Positions 15,171-23,833 are shown, counted from the first letter of the stretch. The stretch: DNA of 42,850 nt from Bradyrhizobium sp. JYMT SZCCT0428 (GCF_018131075.1 NZ_JAFCLS010000059.1:1-42850), one strand, 5' to 3'. Numbers and translations: made by a program. Notes: generated by a model not told the origin, from the sequence alone.

Positions 15171-15498
15171 CCAAGGGAGCGAGCGTAAGACGATGATAGC
15201 TCAAGGCTCTATGAGGTACGGAAATCGAGAGGCCAGCAATTGGGCCAGCAAGGGTAAGTAAGGCTTGTGCCAGATGTCTGCACACGACATTCTGTCGTCA
15301 TATTGTGACAAGAGATGCCTTTATCTTATTGTTGTTGTTCAATAAACCTTTGTGCCAGTTGTGCCATTCGGACAGTTTCAAATGGCACAAGGTGCGGCGA
15401 CGGCCGATAGGCGGTGGCGCGTCCGGGCGGCTGGCCGAGATTGACCTCGTAAGTGATCCGGAAATTGAAGGCCGGAATATTCGGAGCGTCTTGCGGCT

Positions 15499-15813
15499 CT
15501 ACTCGTCTTCGTCCGGCGGCTCGGCCATCATCTTTTGATAGTCCGCTTCCATCTGGGCCAGTTCGAGTGCCTGCTCGTCGTTCTCGTCTTCCGGCTCCGG
15601 TTTCAGCAGGATGTAGTTCGGCAGAGCCACCTCGCGCGCCTCGTGCTCCTGATAGCCCTGCTGCATCAGGCTGATGATCTCGTCCGTCGCCATGTTGGCC
15701 GCCGCGTTCGTCTCGGCCTCCAGCATCCCGGTCGCCTGCAACTCCTTGAACTTCTCCGGCAGGAATTCCTTCCAGTGCCGGAGCGCCCGCGATCTCCGTT
15801 CCAGTCGGCCCAT
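15499..15813 (-). CDS. Phage-like hypothetical protein, 104 aa
   Basis: MGRLERRSRALRHWKEFLPEKF, then KELQATGMLEAETNAAANMATDE and a highly acidic end (PEPEDENDEQALELAQMEAD, PPDEDE). The composition is that of small phage structural or tail-assembly proteins in rhizobial prophages, but no defined family is recognised. It follows the 64-aa gene on the same strand by 34 bases. Behind it (15326-15498) another frame stays open and reads protein-like (NIPAFNFRITYEVNLGQPPG) but has no start codon. These may be the last pieces of a prophage near the island end. Confidence 0.5.
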   Translation of the reverse strand: MGRLERRSRALRHWKEFLPEKFKELQATGMLEAETNAAANMATDEIISLMQQGYQEHEAREVALPNYILLKPEPEDENDEQALELAQMEADYQKMMAEPPDEDE

Positions 15814-15847
15814 TTCGTGTCACTTTCATCGGTGCGAGGCGGACCGT

Positions 15848-16042
15848 CTACGCCCACTTGGGCAAGGGATCGCAGAAACACCTTGCGTCCGCGAGCGACC
15901 GCTCGGCGAACTCGATGTCTTGTGCCTTGCCGTCGTAATCCGGCCTTTTTCGGAGTTCGATCAGATACAATTGCCATTTTTCGGGGGATTGGATCGCATC
16001 CGGGCCGTCACCCATCCTTATTGGCAGATACTTGGCAGTCAT
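15848..16042 (-). CDS. Phage-like hypothetical protein, 64 aa
   Basis: MTAKYLPIRMGDGPDAIQSPEKWQL, then YLIELRKRPDYDGKAQDIEFAERSLADARCF. A small acidic-basic mixed helical protein in the same orientation and close to the 104-aa gene, suggesting a common phage-derived unit. No family known to me. Confidence 0.45.
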   Translation of the reverse strand: MTAKYLPIRMGDGPDAIQSPEKWQLYLIELRKRPDYDGKAQDIEFAERSLADARCFCDPLPKWA

Positions 16043-16138
16043 GAATTCCTCGCTGCGCGATCTCGATGGCCCGTACCTGACCCGGCTTGGACGCTACTGG
16101 ACGTCATCAAAGTGAGTCTGACCGGGAAACCGGCCGGT

Positions 16139-17269
16139 TCAAATAACCTTCAGGCCCTTTCCGCCGCTCGTGCGCAGTCGCGACGGATCGAGCGGCCGGA
16201 GCCGGGCGGGGTCGAAGGGACTCAGATCGGTGCTGCGCGCGTCGCCATTAATGAGTAACTCCGCCAGGGCTTCCCCGGTCGCTGGCGCGTTGAGGATGCC
16301 CCAGACACTGTGTCCTGTGGCTACGTAAGCGCCCTCGATCTGCGGCACTTTGCCGATCAACGGCAAGCCGTCCTGGGTGATCGGGCGGAAGCAGGCTTGC
16401 CGAGCGATGACCTTCTCCGGGCGGAGCGCCGGTGACAATCGCGCGCCGATGACCTGAAGGCGATCGACCTCGTTCTGGTCTGTCATCACGGCGGCCGGGT
16501 CGATCGGCAGTGGAGGCTCGTCGGAGAGGGCGGTCACCAGGGTGTGTCCATTGGCCCTTGGGAAGACTTCGACCGTAACGGCCTCGCCGGTCTCCTCTTG
16601 ATATTCGAGGAAGAGCGCATCCGCAGGGATGTCCCCGCCGGTGTCGTAGACGAGGCTGGGGCTCCTTCGCCCGTAGACGGCGGGCAGAACTATCCATTCG
16701 GCGGCCATCACCGACCAAGGCCCCATAGCCACGACCACGGCATCTGCTTCAAACACACCGCCATCGACCTCTACACCTCTCACGCTCGATCCATCCGCAG
16801 TCCGAACGATGCCGGTGACTCGCCCGTGACGCAGTTCGGCACTGTTCTCCACGGCGGCGCTCATCATGGCGGCGGTGAATGCGCGCGGGTGAACGATCGC
16901 GGTCGTCTCCGTCGTGCCGAGCCGAGACTCGATAATTGCACCGGCGGAGAGCCAATCGAGCTTGGCCAGCAAGTGACGACGGCGGTCGCGCTCGGGAACG
17001 ACGATACCGCTGTAGGCAGTCATGCGGCGATAGCCCCAGTCGCCGGCAATCTCGCTGGGCAGGGCGGCGTGAAGATCGAAGCTCCGCCGAGCCAACGCAT
17101 CAAGCGGGCTGCCGGCGCACCAGTCGCGGGCCAGGAAGCCGCCCGCCTTGCCTGATGCCGCAGCGGCCACCTCGGTCCGTTCTACGACGATGACGTCAAT
17201 GTCGCGGCGAGCGAGGAAATAGGCGATGCAGGCGCCGATCACGCCGCCGCCGCAAATCACGACACGCAT
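16139..17269 (-). CDS. FAD-dependent oxidoreductase, DAO family
   Basis: A 376-aa flavoenzyme. The start MRVVICGGGVIGACIAYFLA has the Rossmann GxGxxG (residues 7-12), followed by the acidic end of strand two (VIVVERTE) and the ASGKAGGFLARDW region typical of D-amino-acid oxidase/glycine oxidase-type enzymes. VVVAMGPWS is the second FAD contact and the C-terminal RPITQDGLPLIGKVP, then GAYVATGHSVWGILNAPATG closes the FAD site. The ATG at 17269 has GGAG about seven bases before it. The substrate is unknown; amine or amino-acid oxidation is the family norm. It is divergent from the Arg/Asp-rich exported protein gene. Confidence 0.8.
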   Translation of the reverse strand: MRVVICGGGVIGACIAYFLARRDIDVIVVERTEVAAAASGKAGGFLARDWCAGSPLDALARRSFDLHAALPSEIAGDWGYRRMTAYSGIVVPERDRRRHLLAKLDWLSAGAIIESRLGTTETTAIVHPRAFTAAMMSAAVENSAELRHGRVTGIVRTADGSSVRGVEVDGGVFEADAVVVAMGPWSVMAAEWIVLPAVYGRRSPSLVYDTGGDIPADALFLEYQEETGEAVTVEVFPRANGHTLVTALSDEPPLPIDPAAVMTDQNEVDRLQVIGARLSPALRPEKVIARQACFRPITQDGLPLIGKVPQIEGAYVATGHSVWGILNAPATGEALAELLINGDARSTDLSPFDPARLRPLDPSRLRTSGGKGLKVI

Positions 17270-17352
17270 GGTTTTCTCCGGGCGAGGCACGTCGAGTTGA
17301 ACAAATGTATCAGTCAATTGTTACCGAGGGCGACTTCACGGGAGGAAAATCT

Positions 17353-17946
17353 ATGCGCGCGCTTGTCCTCGCTACTCTTTTGTTGGCCTCGTCGAGCCTG
17401 CCCTCATTCTCCCAGGGGGAAGGGAAGCCTCCGATTTCGCCATCGCAAAGCGTGCCTGCTGAACCCGCTCCCTCCGACCTGAATGCCCCGCGACCGCCGG
17501 ATCAACGAAGCGACCGGGGTCAATCCAGAAGCGATGATCGTGAAATGGGTCCTGACTGGAGGATGCGCCGGGGTGACGGGGACCGCACGGGTCGGGACGA
17601 CCGGGCAGTGGGTCAAGACATGCGGCGCGGGAACCGTGAGGAATATTGGGATCGGGACAGGGATCGCGGTCGATACGGCGATCGGGATCGCCGGAGTGAC
17701 GGGGACCGCATAGGCCGGGACGACCGGGAAGTGGGTCAAGACATGCGGCGCGGGGACCGTGACGAATATCGCGATAGCGACAAGGATCGCGGTCGATATG
17801 GCGATCGGGACAATTGGGACTGGGATCGCGCGGACCGAGACCGAGAATATCGAACCCACGACGACGAGCGACCTCGGCGCCGCGTGAAGGTCTGCATTGA
17901 ATACGACAGTGGCGACGAATATTGCCGCTATCGGCAAGGCCGCTGA
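17353..17946 (+). CDS. Exported Arg/Asp-rich repeat protein, 197 aa
   Basis: MRALVLATLLLASSSLPSFSQGEG is a signal peptide (cleavage probably after FSQ). The mature protein begins Pro/Ser-rich and then is almost entirely Arg, Asp, Gly and Glu (GDRTGRDDRAVGQDMRRGN, then DRDRDRGRYGDRDR), with a 41-residue unit repeated twice. The end (RVKVCIEYDSGDEYCRYRQGR) has two Cys that could form a disulphide. Probably intrinsically disordered in the periplasm or outside. GGAGGAAAA precedes the ATG at 17353. Function unknown. Confidence 0.7.
   Translation: MRALVLATLLLASSSLPSFSQGEGKPPISPSQSVPAEPAPSDLNAPRPPDQRSDRGQSRSDDREMGPDWRMRRGDGDRTGRDDRAVGQDMRRGNREEYWDRDRDRGRYGDRDRRSDGDRIGRDDREVGQDMRRGDRDEYRDSDKDRGRYGDRDNWDWDRADRDREYRTHDDERPRRRVKVCIEYDSGDEYCRYRQGR
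17568..17813 (+). repeat. Two 123-nt tandem units inside a gene
   Basis: Units 17568-17690 and 17691-17813 are strongly similar (both contain TGACGGGGACCGCA and GTGGGTCAAGACATGCGGCG). Each encodes 41 residues of the Arg/Asp-rich exported protein in frame. It is an intragenic tandem duplication that can expand or contract without frameshift. Confidence 0.75.
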
Positions 17947-18046
17947 TCGCAAAGCCTCGGCGGGCGATGCGGTTTTGCGCGAGCCCGGTTTCATCCTTGG
18001 GGTCTGTGTCGCCGCCGCCAACTCATCTTCGGTATGGAAGTGAGAT

Positions 18047-18071
18047 GTCCGCTATTGAGGTTGAAGCGGAC
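18047..18071. repeat. GTCCGCT/AGCGGAC intergenic repeat
   Basis: GTCCGCT (18047-18053) and AGCGGAC (18065-18071) form a perfect seven-base inverted repeat with an 11-base loop. Related half-sites lie nearby (around 18113, 18147) and again at 18845-18915 and 21642. I remember similar 'AAGCGGACAT' intergenic sequences in Bradyrhizobium genomes; this appears to be a dispersed non-coding repeat. Confidence 0.5.
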
Positions 18072-18201
18072 GAGGAAAGGGCGCTGATCGACTTCCGTTT
18101 TTGACCCTGAACGGACATGCATCGTCCTTGTCGCCGATGGCGTTGTCCGCTTCAATAGGCCGCAACGCTAGGCGTGCTCTGAACGTGTGGAGGGATTAGA
18201 A

Positions 18202-18777
18202 ATGAACCAATCCACGGCAATCAATGCCACCGATGCAATAAGCACGTACATTGAGGCAAAGGATACTAACCGTCCTCAATTGATGATGCGGGCCTTCGCG
18301 GGAGACTGTGAACTCGAAATGGCTGTAAGAACTGACGCTATCTCATTCCCAAGCTCAGCAAAGGGACTGGAGCAGATTACTCAGGTGTTGGTCACAAATT
18401 TCGGAGACCAGTACGTGAACGTCCGCACGTTTTGCCTCTCGCGTCCCAACTCAGATTACCCTCCGTATTTCCGTTGCAATTGGCTGGTCGGGATGTCGGC
18501 AAGAGAAGGAGGCGCGGTTCGTGTTGGATGCGGACACTATGCTTGGCATTTCGGTTCCGATGATGATCGCCGCGTGAAGAAGCTCGCGATCGACATGGAG
18601 GTTATGTGCGTGCTTCCAGCCGAGGGGGCGAAGCCGATTATGCAATGGTTCGCGGTTTTGCCATATCCTTGGTGTTCGAACGCCAAAGCTTGCGAAAGTA
18701 TTCCAGCTATTGATGCCCTGCAACCAATCGAAAACTTCCTCCGACGGATGGAAACGAGCAACGCGCCGATCGCTTGA
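18202..18777 (+). CDS. SnoaL-like (NTF2-fold) protein
   Basis: A 191-aa protein. The ATG at 18202 is preceded by GGAGGG at 18189-18194. INATDAISTYIEAKDTNRPQL and MMRAFAGDCELEMAV match the SnoaL-like/NTF2 N-terminal helices ('YI-AKD-NRP--M---F'). The following beta sheet includes VNVRTFCLSRP, FRCNWLVGMSA and VRVGCGHYAWHF. This fold covers small-molecule isomerases, hydratases and binding proteins; the exact substrate cannot be inferred. Flanked by GTCCGCT-type repeats on both sides and apparently monocistronic. Confidence 0.6.
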   Translation: MNQSTAINATDAISTYIEAKDTNRPQLMMRAFAGDCELEMAVRTDAISFPSSAKGLEQITQVLVTNFGDQYVNVRTFCLSRPNSDYPPYFRCNWLVGMSAREGGAVRVGCGHYAWHFGSDDDRRVKKLAIDMEVMCVLPAEGAKPIMQWFAVLPYPWCSNAKACESIPAIDALQPIENFLRRMETSNAPIA

Positions 18778-18844
18778 AGGCGACGAGCGACTACCTTCTG
18801 ACGTCGGGAAATTGGCACTTCCTGACAGGTCTGGCTAACGACGC

Positions 18845-18918
18845 CCGTTGTTGAGGGCAAAGCGGACTTCCCAGTTGCGCACTCAGACTTCGGAGTTTGA
18901 CCCAAAGCGGACTCGCGT
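18845..18918. repeat. AGCGGAC-type intergenic repeat
   Basis: Contains two AAAGCGGACT half-sites (near 18862 and 18909) with CAGACTTCGGAGTTTGACCC between them. Same family as the repeat at 18047. Confidence 0.45.
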
Positions 18919-18973
18919 GCCGTTTGGGTTGATTTTCGGAACAACGAGGAAAGCTCATCCGAGCCCATTTCGA

Positions 18974-19873
18974 TCACGGGAATTTTGCAACCGCAGCCAA
19001 TCGACTGCGCAGCCAGCGATGGGCCTTATCCCTGTCGTTGCGCGGATGCCAAACGGCAATCACTTCGAAACCGGGGGCCTGGAAAGGAAGCTCGCGCACG
19101 AACAGCCGCTTGTTGTTCTGACCCAGCAGGCGAGATGGAACGAGTGCCACAAGATCGTCCGTCTGCAATATCTCCGGAATGAGCAGGAAGGTTGACAGGG
19201 AATAGCGGACCTTGCGCCGTTGCTGAAGCCGCGCAAACGCCTGATCGCCCTCGAACGATCCGCCCGTTGGCGACACCACAACGTGATCGTAATCGCATAA
19301 GCGCTCGACCGTCATGGCCGCATTGCTCGCGAGCGGATGCTGACGGCGAACCGCGACGACATAGCGGTCGCGATAAAGCAGCCGTGACGGCAGATCGGAC
19401 ATCGCAAACTGAGCCGCAGTGATCGCCAGGTCGATCTGTCCGCGTGCGAGGGCGTCGCCGAGGCCCTCGATAATCGGTGGCACGATGGCCAGCCGGATCT
19501 GTCTCGCCTCGCTTCTGAGCGCCTTTACGAACGGGGTGAGAACGGCGTGCTGCATATAGTCGTTGCTCGAGACCCTGAAGGTGACCTCGGCGTGGACCGG
19601 ATCGAATGCATTGCGTGCGACGAGATGCCGGCTGTCATCGAGCAACTGTTTCAATGGAACGGCCAGCGCCTGTGCCCGCGGGGTCGCCAGCAGGCCGCGC
19701 TGGGTGCGTACGAACAGGGGATCGCCAAACAAGTCGCGGAGACGCATCAACATGCCGCTGACCGTCGGCTGGGTGTAACCTAGCCGCGCGGCTGCTCGCG
19801 TAACATTTCCTTCTTCGAGCAGTGCGTCGAGCACGACGAGCAGGTTGAGGTCAACTTTCCTGATATTGGCCAT
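18974..19873 (-). CDS. LysR-family transcriptional regulator
   Basis: A 299-aa LysR-type regulator. Residues 1-60 hold the winged helix-turn-helix (KVDLNLLVVLDALLEEGNVT, RAAARLGYTQPTVSGMLMRL), followed by FGDPLFVRTQRGLLATPRA. The remaining 200 residues are the periplasmic-binding-protein-like effector domain (RVSSNDYMQHAVLTPFVKAL, GQIDLAITAAQFA, VVVSPTGGSF). The DNA-binding part resembles the NodD/NahR branch. ATG at 19873 chosen over an upstream start at 19909, because a palindrome covers the upstream region. It is divergent from the GFA gene and probably controls it, itself, or the nitronate monooxygenase (inference). Confidence 0.9.
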   Translation of the reverse strand: MANIRKVDLNLLVVLDALLEEGNVTRAAARLGYTQPTVSGMLMRLRDLFGDPLFVRTQRGLLATPRAQALAVPLKQLLDDSRHLVARNAFDPVHAEVTFRVSSNDYMQHAVLTPFVKALRSEARQIRLAIVPPIIEGLGDALARGQIDLAITAAQFAMSDLPSRLLYRDRYVVAVRRQHPLASNAAMTVERLCDYDHVVVSPTGGSFEGDQAFARLQQRRKVRYSLSTFLLIPEILQTDDLVALVPSRLLGQNNKRLFVRELPFQAPGFEVIAVWHPRNDRDKAHRWLRSRLAAVAKFP

Positions 19874-19874
19874 G

Positions 19875-19898
19875 GCAATATTAGAACCATAATATTGC
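19875..19898. promoter_or_regulatory. Probable LysR operator, nine-base dyad
   Basis: GCAATATTA (19875-19883) and TAATATTGC (19890-19898) form a perfect inverted repeat with a six-base spacer, directly in front of the lysR start codon and inside the lysR-GFA divergent region. AT-rich dyads containing T-N11-A in this location are characteristic LysR recognition sites. Its closeness to the lysR start suggests autorepression. Confidence 0.65.
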
Positions 19899-19976
19899 GA
19901 TTTGAGCAATGTCAGGCCGCTTGGTAGTCTTGTTGCACGGATTTGCGCTCGGGAGTGAACAGCAGGGAGAGATGCG

Positions 19977-20390
19977 ATGCCGACGATCGAGGGAGGGTGC
20001 CTCTGCGGTGCCGTACGCTACCGTTCTGACGCCGAGCCGCTGATGCAGGTGGTCTGCCATTGCGAGACCTGCCGCAAGAACTCGGGCTCCGCTTTCTCGA
20101 TGAACGTCGCGGTGCCGCAGGACACGCTCCGCATCGAAAGCGGCAGTCCGCGCCGCTACGAGGATCATAGCGGCGCGAGCGGCAAGGCGTTCTACCGGTT
20201 CTTCTGTGGCGATTGCGGCTCCCACGTCTACAGCCACGGCGCGGCATACGGCGCCATCGTGTTCGTCAAGGCCGGCACGCTCGACGACTCGAACTGGCTC
20301 GCACCCAACCTGCATATCTGGTGCGCCGAAAAACTGCCTTGGGTCGGTATTCCCGAGGGCGCGACCGAAGTACCCGCGAACCCGGGCTGA
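19977..20390 (+). CDS. GFA/CENP-V-family zinc protein
   Basis: A 137-aa protein with the complete GFA signature: EGGCLCGAVRY (Cys8, Cys10), VCHCETCRKNSGSAFS (Cys27, Cys29, Cys32), FFCGDCGSHVYS (a CxxC near residues 77-80). These Cys bind two zincs in family members. Glutathione-dependent formaldehyde-activating enzyme gave the family its name, but most members have unknown substrates. ATG at 19977 with a purine-rich GGGAGAGAT before it. Divergent from lysR; the nitronate monooxygenase gene follows on the same strand. Confidence 0.85.
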   Translation: MPTIEGGCLCGAVRYRSDAEPLMQVVCHCETCRKNSGSAFSMNVAVPQDTLRIESGSPRRYEDHSGASGKAFYRFFCGDCGSHVYSHGAAYGAIVFVKAGTLDDSNWLAPNLHIWCAEKLPWVGIPEGATEVPANPG

Positions 20391-20424
20391 GCAGGAAAGC
20401 AATTTCCCCCATCGAACCAGCGAA

Positions 20425-20593
20425 ACCGATCAACGTCTTCATCGTCGTCTGCCATCCCGCGCCATCGTCTAGAGTATCTGCGCGTGCGCTTTGGTCGCTA
20501 ATGGCATTTTTCGAACGTGCCGAGCACGTCAACTCGGGCAGTATTGCCCTACGTTTGGTCCAGAATGCGCATTTTGCTGATGGAGTGACCTAA
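20425..20593 (+). pseudogene. Possible truncated NADPH-dependent FMN reductase
   Basis: KPINVFIVVCHPAPSSRVSARAL resembles the first strand, phosphate-binding loop and first helix of a flavodoxin-like NAD(P)H:FMN reductase ('VLIVVGHPRP-S--S--L'), and the frame ends after HFADGVT at 20591-20593, overlapping the ATG of the nitronate monooxygenase (TAATG). There is no clear start codon and only about 55 residues, whereas the family needs 170-200. It could be an internally deleted gene that once supplied reduced flavin to its neighbour. The rest of 20391-20424 is spacer. Confidence 0.35.
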
Positions 20594-21594
20594 TGATTAC
20601 GGCAGGTTGTGAACGGCTTGGCATCGAAGTTCCAATAATTCAAGCGCCCATGGGTGGGGCAGTCGGCCCCGCCCTCGCTGCTGCCGTTAGCAACGCTGGC
20701 GGCCTCGGTACACTTGCGCTGTGGGGGGCGGACGTACCGAGATTGCGTCAGCTGGTCCGCGAAACGCGCGCTCTCACGACTAAGCCGTTCGCCGTCAATC
20801 TGAACCTGGAGTTTCCGCAAGAAGAGCGCCTTGACGCCTGTTTGGAGGAGGGCGTGCCGGTTATCTCCTTCTTCTGGCGCGATCCTTCAGACCTTGTGGC
20901 CCGCGCAAAGTCTGGTGGTGCCACAGTGCTCCACACCGTCAGCACGGCTGCAGAAGCGCGGCACGCGGTAGCGAGCGGGGTTGACGCCGTTGTCGCACAA
21001 GGATGGGAAGCCGGGGGTCATGTGCGTGGTAAGGTCGCAACGATGCCACTCATTCCCGCAGTGGTCGATGCGGTCGGACCGGTTCCCGTCTTTGCAGCGG
21101 GGGGTATTGCCGACGGCCGCGGGCTTGCCGCTGCCCTGGCACTTGGCGCTTCGGGGGCATGGATCGGGACCCGTTTTCTTGCGAGCAATGAGGTCGCCAT
21201 TCATCCGCGCTATCGCGAGCGAATTTTGCAGGCCACCGAAGACGATACCGTTTATCTCGAAGAACTGTTCGACATCGGCTGGCCTAACGCACCCCATCGT
21301 GTATTGCGCAATAGTACTGTCGCTGCGTGGGAAGCCGCCGGACGTCCGGCAACGGGCAAGCGCCCGGGTGAGGGTGATGTGGTGGCTACTTCGAAATCAC
21401 GCGGGCCGATTGTGCGCTATCGATCGTACACGCCCGGTACTGATGCCGAGGGGGATATAGATGCGTTGTCGCTCTGGGCTGGCCAGAGTGCTGCCCTTGT
21501 TCACAAGCGACAACCCGCAGCAGAGATCGTGCGCGAGATTGCTGGCGAAGCCCAAGCTATCTTGTTTGGATTAGCTCGGCAGCTGAGAAACTGA
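20593..21594 (+). CDS. Nitronate monooxygenase (NPD family)
   Basis: A 333-aa FMN-dependent TIM-barrel enzyme. PIIQAPMGGAVGPALAAAVSNAGGLG at the N-terminus is the family's first FMN-binding strand; AQGWEAGGHV carries the family's conserved His after the GxEAGGH motif; VPVFAAGGIADGRGLAAALALGASG and WIGTRFLAS form the phosphate-binding end. The family oxidises alkyl nitronates (propionate 3-nitronate and similar) to carbonyl and nitrite; some members are enoyl reductases. It follows a possibly truncated flavin reductase with a TAATG overlap. Start ATG 20593 (alternative starts would truncate strand one). Confidence 0.85.
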   Translation: MITAGCERLGIEVPIIQAPMGGAVGPALAAAVSNAGGLGTLALWGADVPRLRQLVRETRALTTKPFAVNLNLEFPQEERLDACLEEGVPVISFFWRDPSDLVARAKSGGATVLHTVSTAAEARHAVASGVDAVVAQGWEAGGHVRGKVATMPLIPAVVDAVGPVPVFAAGGIADGRGLAAALALGASGAWIGTRFLASNEVAIHPRYRERILQATEDDTVYLEELFDIGWPNAPHRVLRNSTVAAWEAAGRPATGKRPGEGDVVATSKSRGPIVRYRSYTPGTDAEGDIDALSLWAGQSAALVHKRQPAAEIVREIAGEAQAILFGLARQLRN

Positions 21595-21994
21595 TCGTCA
21601 AGGCATATGCACCTTTGAGACATGGTGACTGGCTAGGCCAGTGTCCGCTTCCGAAGGTAGTACGGAAGTGCGAAGGCGCAGCAGCCAGCCGCCCGATAAG
21701 CCGGCTTCCTGCCTATACCGAATACCCTTAATCGACAGCGCCAAACACATCGGTACCGACGGGCACCGTCACGGTGAATTGATACGTAGCTCTGGTAACC
21801 AGTGGCCCAAGGCTTTCGGAGTATCAGCTGCCTTCGGAGGAGCGATGCTCCTCGAGAAACCATTGTTCTGTTGCACGCGCCAAATGGCGGGCGACTACGG
21901 CGACGTTTGTACTGGCTCCGGATTCCCACACTCAAAAACACCCCGACGCCCAACCTCCAGCGCCAGCACGGTGCCAGTCGTCCTGTTGCACTGT
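21595..21994. other. 400-bp intergenic region
   Basis: No frame with a recognisable product. Contains a GTCCGCTT half-site of the dispersed repeat (about 21642) and a perfect GAGGAGC-GAT-GCTCCTC hairpin near 21837-21853. It separates the convergent nitronate monooxygenase and RoxA-like genes; the hairpin lacks a T-run. Confidence 0.4.
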
Positions 21995-23833
21995 TCATAG
22001 CGTCTTGAGGTATTCAACCAATGCGCGGCGCTCCTCGTTAGTCATGCCGGCGGTCCCGTAGTCGTGGCCACCATTGTCGTTCCCCGGTATGATCTTTCCG
22101 CTGGCATCACGCACGCGAAACTCGAACGGGCCATCGGCAGGACCCGATTTGAAGCCGACGTCGTCGGGGTCGAACTCGGTCCCGCCAACCCAGAACGAAG
22201 TCTTGCGTTGGCCTGGGGGTAGCAGAAGCTCATATAAAGTCGATACGGACCCGTTGTGCAGATAGGGGGCTGTGGACCAGATGCCATTCAATGGTCGTGG
22301 CTTGTAGGCCAGGGTTGCGTCGACTTCGGAGAGGCAACGCTGCGCGCGCTGCGCCTTAACAGGGTCGTCGTATTGTGGCGGACCGCCGACCCGTTCCGGA
22401 GCGGCAGTTGTGGCAGCAACGCTGCTCGTGCGCAAATTGCGTTGGGCGTTCATGCCTGGTTCCGAGGTGGGAGCCTGCTGCGCTCGGGCAATCATGCTAA
22501 GGCTCATGTTTACGAGCAGTTGAAACGTCGGACCAACCTCGGCGATTGTGCCGAAGCCTGGACGGCCCTCGAGTAGACCAGACTTCGACTCATGCAGGTA
22601 GGCGTTGCAGGCAAGCCAGATGTCGGTGCCGACATCTTTGAGTGCGGTCATGGTAATCGTGACTTTTGATTGCAACTCGGTGGCCGGGTCGAGAACCGTG
22701 TGGCAATCGTTGCACTTGTGTTTTGTGTAAAGCGCGCGGCCTTCGTTGGCCCGGTTGACGTCAATTGGCGGCAGGAGTTGTTGCGGCCAGCGCGGCGACT
22801 TAAGACGCTTCACCAGGTTCTCAAGGTCGATCATGTTTTCGAAGCGTAGGCTCGAGGCGTAACCGTCCTTGCCTGGCTCCATGGTGACGTCCACCGAACC
22901 AAAGACGCCAATCAACTCGGTAGTGTTGCGCAGCATGGCGCCGAGATCGAACGTCTTGCCATTGAAGGTTTGCTCTATAATAGGCTGTGGCGCGATGCCG
23001 TTCCACTGCACCACGGGCTCGTGCTGGGGAGTATTCCAGAGGAACGGGTAGCTCGCCGGCGCATCGGAGGGAAAGTGAATTAAAGGCTCGGAGGCGCCAA
23101 CGCTGAGCGCGATCTTGTTCAGGATATGCCCCTGCGCATCAAGCCGGCCGTGTCCGTAGCGGATGGGAGCGGCATTCTTCGCCGCTAGTCGCGTGAACCA
23201 CGCAATCTGTCCGTCCAGATCGGCAATGAGCGTTGCGCGATCCGTCGGCGAAGGGGGCGCGCCAAGTACAGCAATCACGAATCGATCAAGCTTCTGCACG
23301 TCGGCCCGTGTCGCGACCAGGGAAGCCAGCAAGCCCTCCATGAGGCCCTGGAAATCTGCAAGCGTCGGCGCACCGTCGACCCGGACCCGATGCCGACCGT
23401 AAGTGAACTCGCTAGTATGGCAGGCAGCACAGGTCATGCCTATCCAAGGTTTTTGGCTGCCGTCCGGGGCAGGCCCCTGATCAACCACGAATCCGAGCGG
23501 CAAAGCGTTTCCGGTTGTCCCGCCCGGCAAGTAGCCAAGCTTTCGGACGTTAGCGTCGGACAGGAATTTTTCTGTGCTGTCCCCCTGCTCGAGGGCCGTC
23601 ATCCATGATAGGGGCACCAAGCGCGAGCCTTGCGTTGTGGTATACCACCACTGCTTCTCAGCGTCGGTCCAACCTTGTTCGACGTAAGTTACTCCCCCCT
23701 GCGCCAAGGTCGGCGCGCAACCCATAACTAGAGTCGCAAGGCCCGACAGCGACGCTGCGACGGCCAATGCGCAGACTCCCGTAAAAAGCCGTCCGCCGTT
23801 GGATGAGGTTTCGCCACCGAATGAGTGCGCCAT
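21995..23833 (-). CDS. RoxA-like di-haem c-type cytochrome
   Basis: A 612-aa exported protein: hydrophobic signal about residues 15-45. Two haem c motifs, CAACH (135-139) and CNDCH (374-378), are 239 residues apart, the arrangement of RoxA/RoxB rubber oxygenases and related di-haem peroxidases rather than of the shorter CcpA/MauG type. The end, LNGIWSTAPYLHNGSVSTLYELLLP, then FWVGGTEFDPDDVGF, is strongly reminiscent of RoxA-like cytochromes. The family includes secreted dioxygenases that cleave polyisoprene; other members have unknown roles. It lies downstream of the cyclase-ATPase gene on the same strand with a gap of about 100 bases, and may be cotranscribed. Confidence 0.75.
   Translation of the reverse strand: MAHSFGGETSSNGGRLFTGVCALAVAASLSGLATLVMGCAPTLAQGGVTYVEQGWTDAEKQWWYTTTQGSRLVPLSWMTALEQGDSTEKFLSDANVRKLGYLPGGTTGNALPLGFVVDQGPAPDGSQKPWIGMTCAACHTSEFTYGRHRVRVDGAPTLADFQGLMEGLLASLVATRADVQKLDRFVIAVLGAPPSPTDRATLIADLDGQIAWFTRLAAKNAAPIRYGHGRLDAQGHILNKIALSVGASEPLIHFPSDAPASYPFLWNTPQHEPVVQWNGIAPQPIIEQTFNGKTFDLGAMLRNTTELIGVFGSVDVTMEPGKDGYASSLRFENMIDLENLVKRLKSPRWPQQLLPPIDVNRANEGRALYTKHKCNDCHTVLDPATELQSKVTITMTALKDVGTDIWLACNAYLHESKSGLLEGRPGFGTIAEVGPTFQLLVNMSLSMIARAQQAPTSEPGMNAQRNLRTSSVAATTAAPERVGGPPQYDDPVKAQRAQRCLSEVDATLAYKPRPLNGIWSTAPYLHNGSVSTLYELLLPPGQRKTSFWVGGTEFDPDDVGFKSGPADGPFEFRVRDASGKIIPGNDNGGHDYGTAGMTNEERRALVEYLKTL

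Noticed and set aside
14845..15285. Leftward 146-codon frame across the att copy
   Set aside because: Crosses hairpin and att repeat; no recognisable domain.
15326..15498. Protein-like leftward frame after the 104-aa gene
   Set aside because: Open and plausible in composition, but without a start codon or known relatives; mentioned with its neighbour only.
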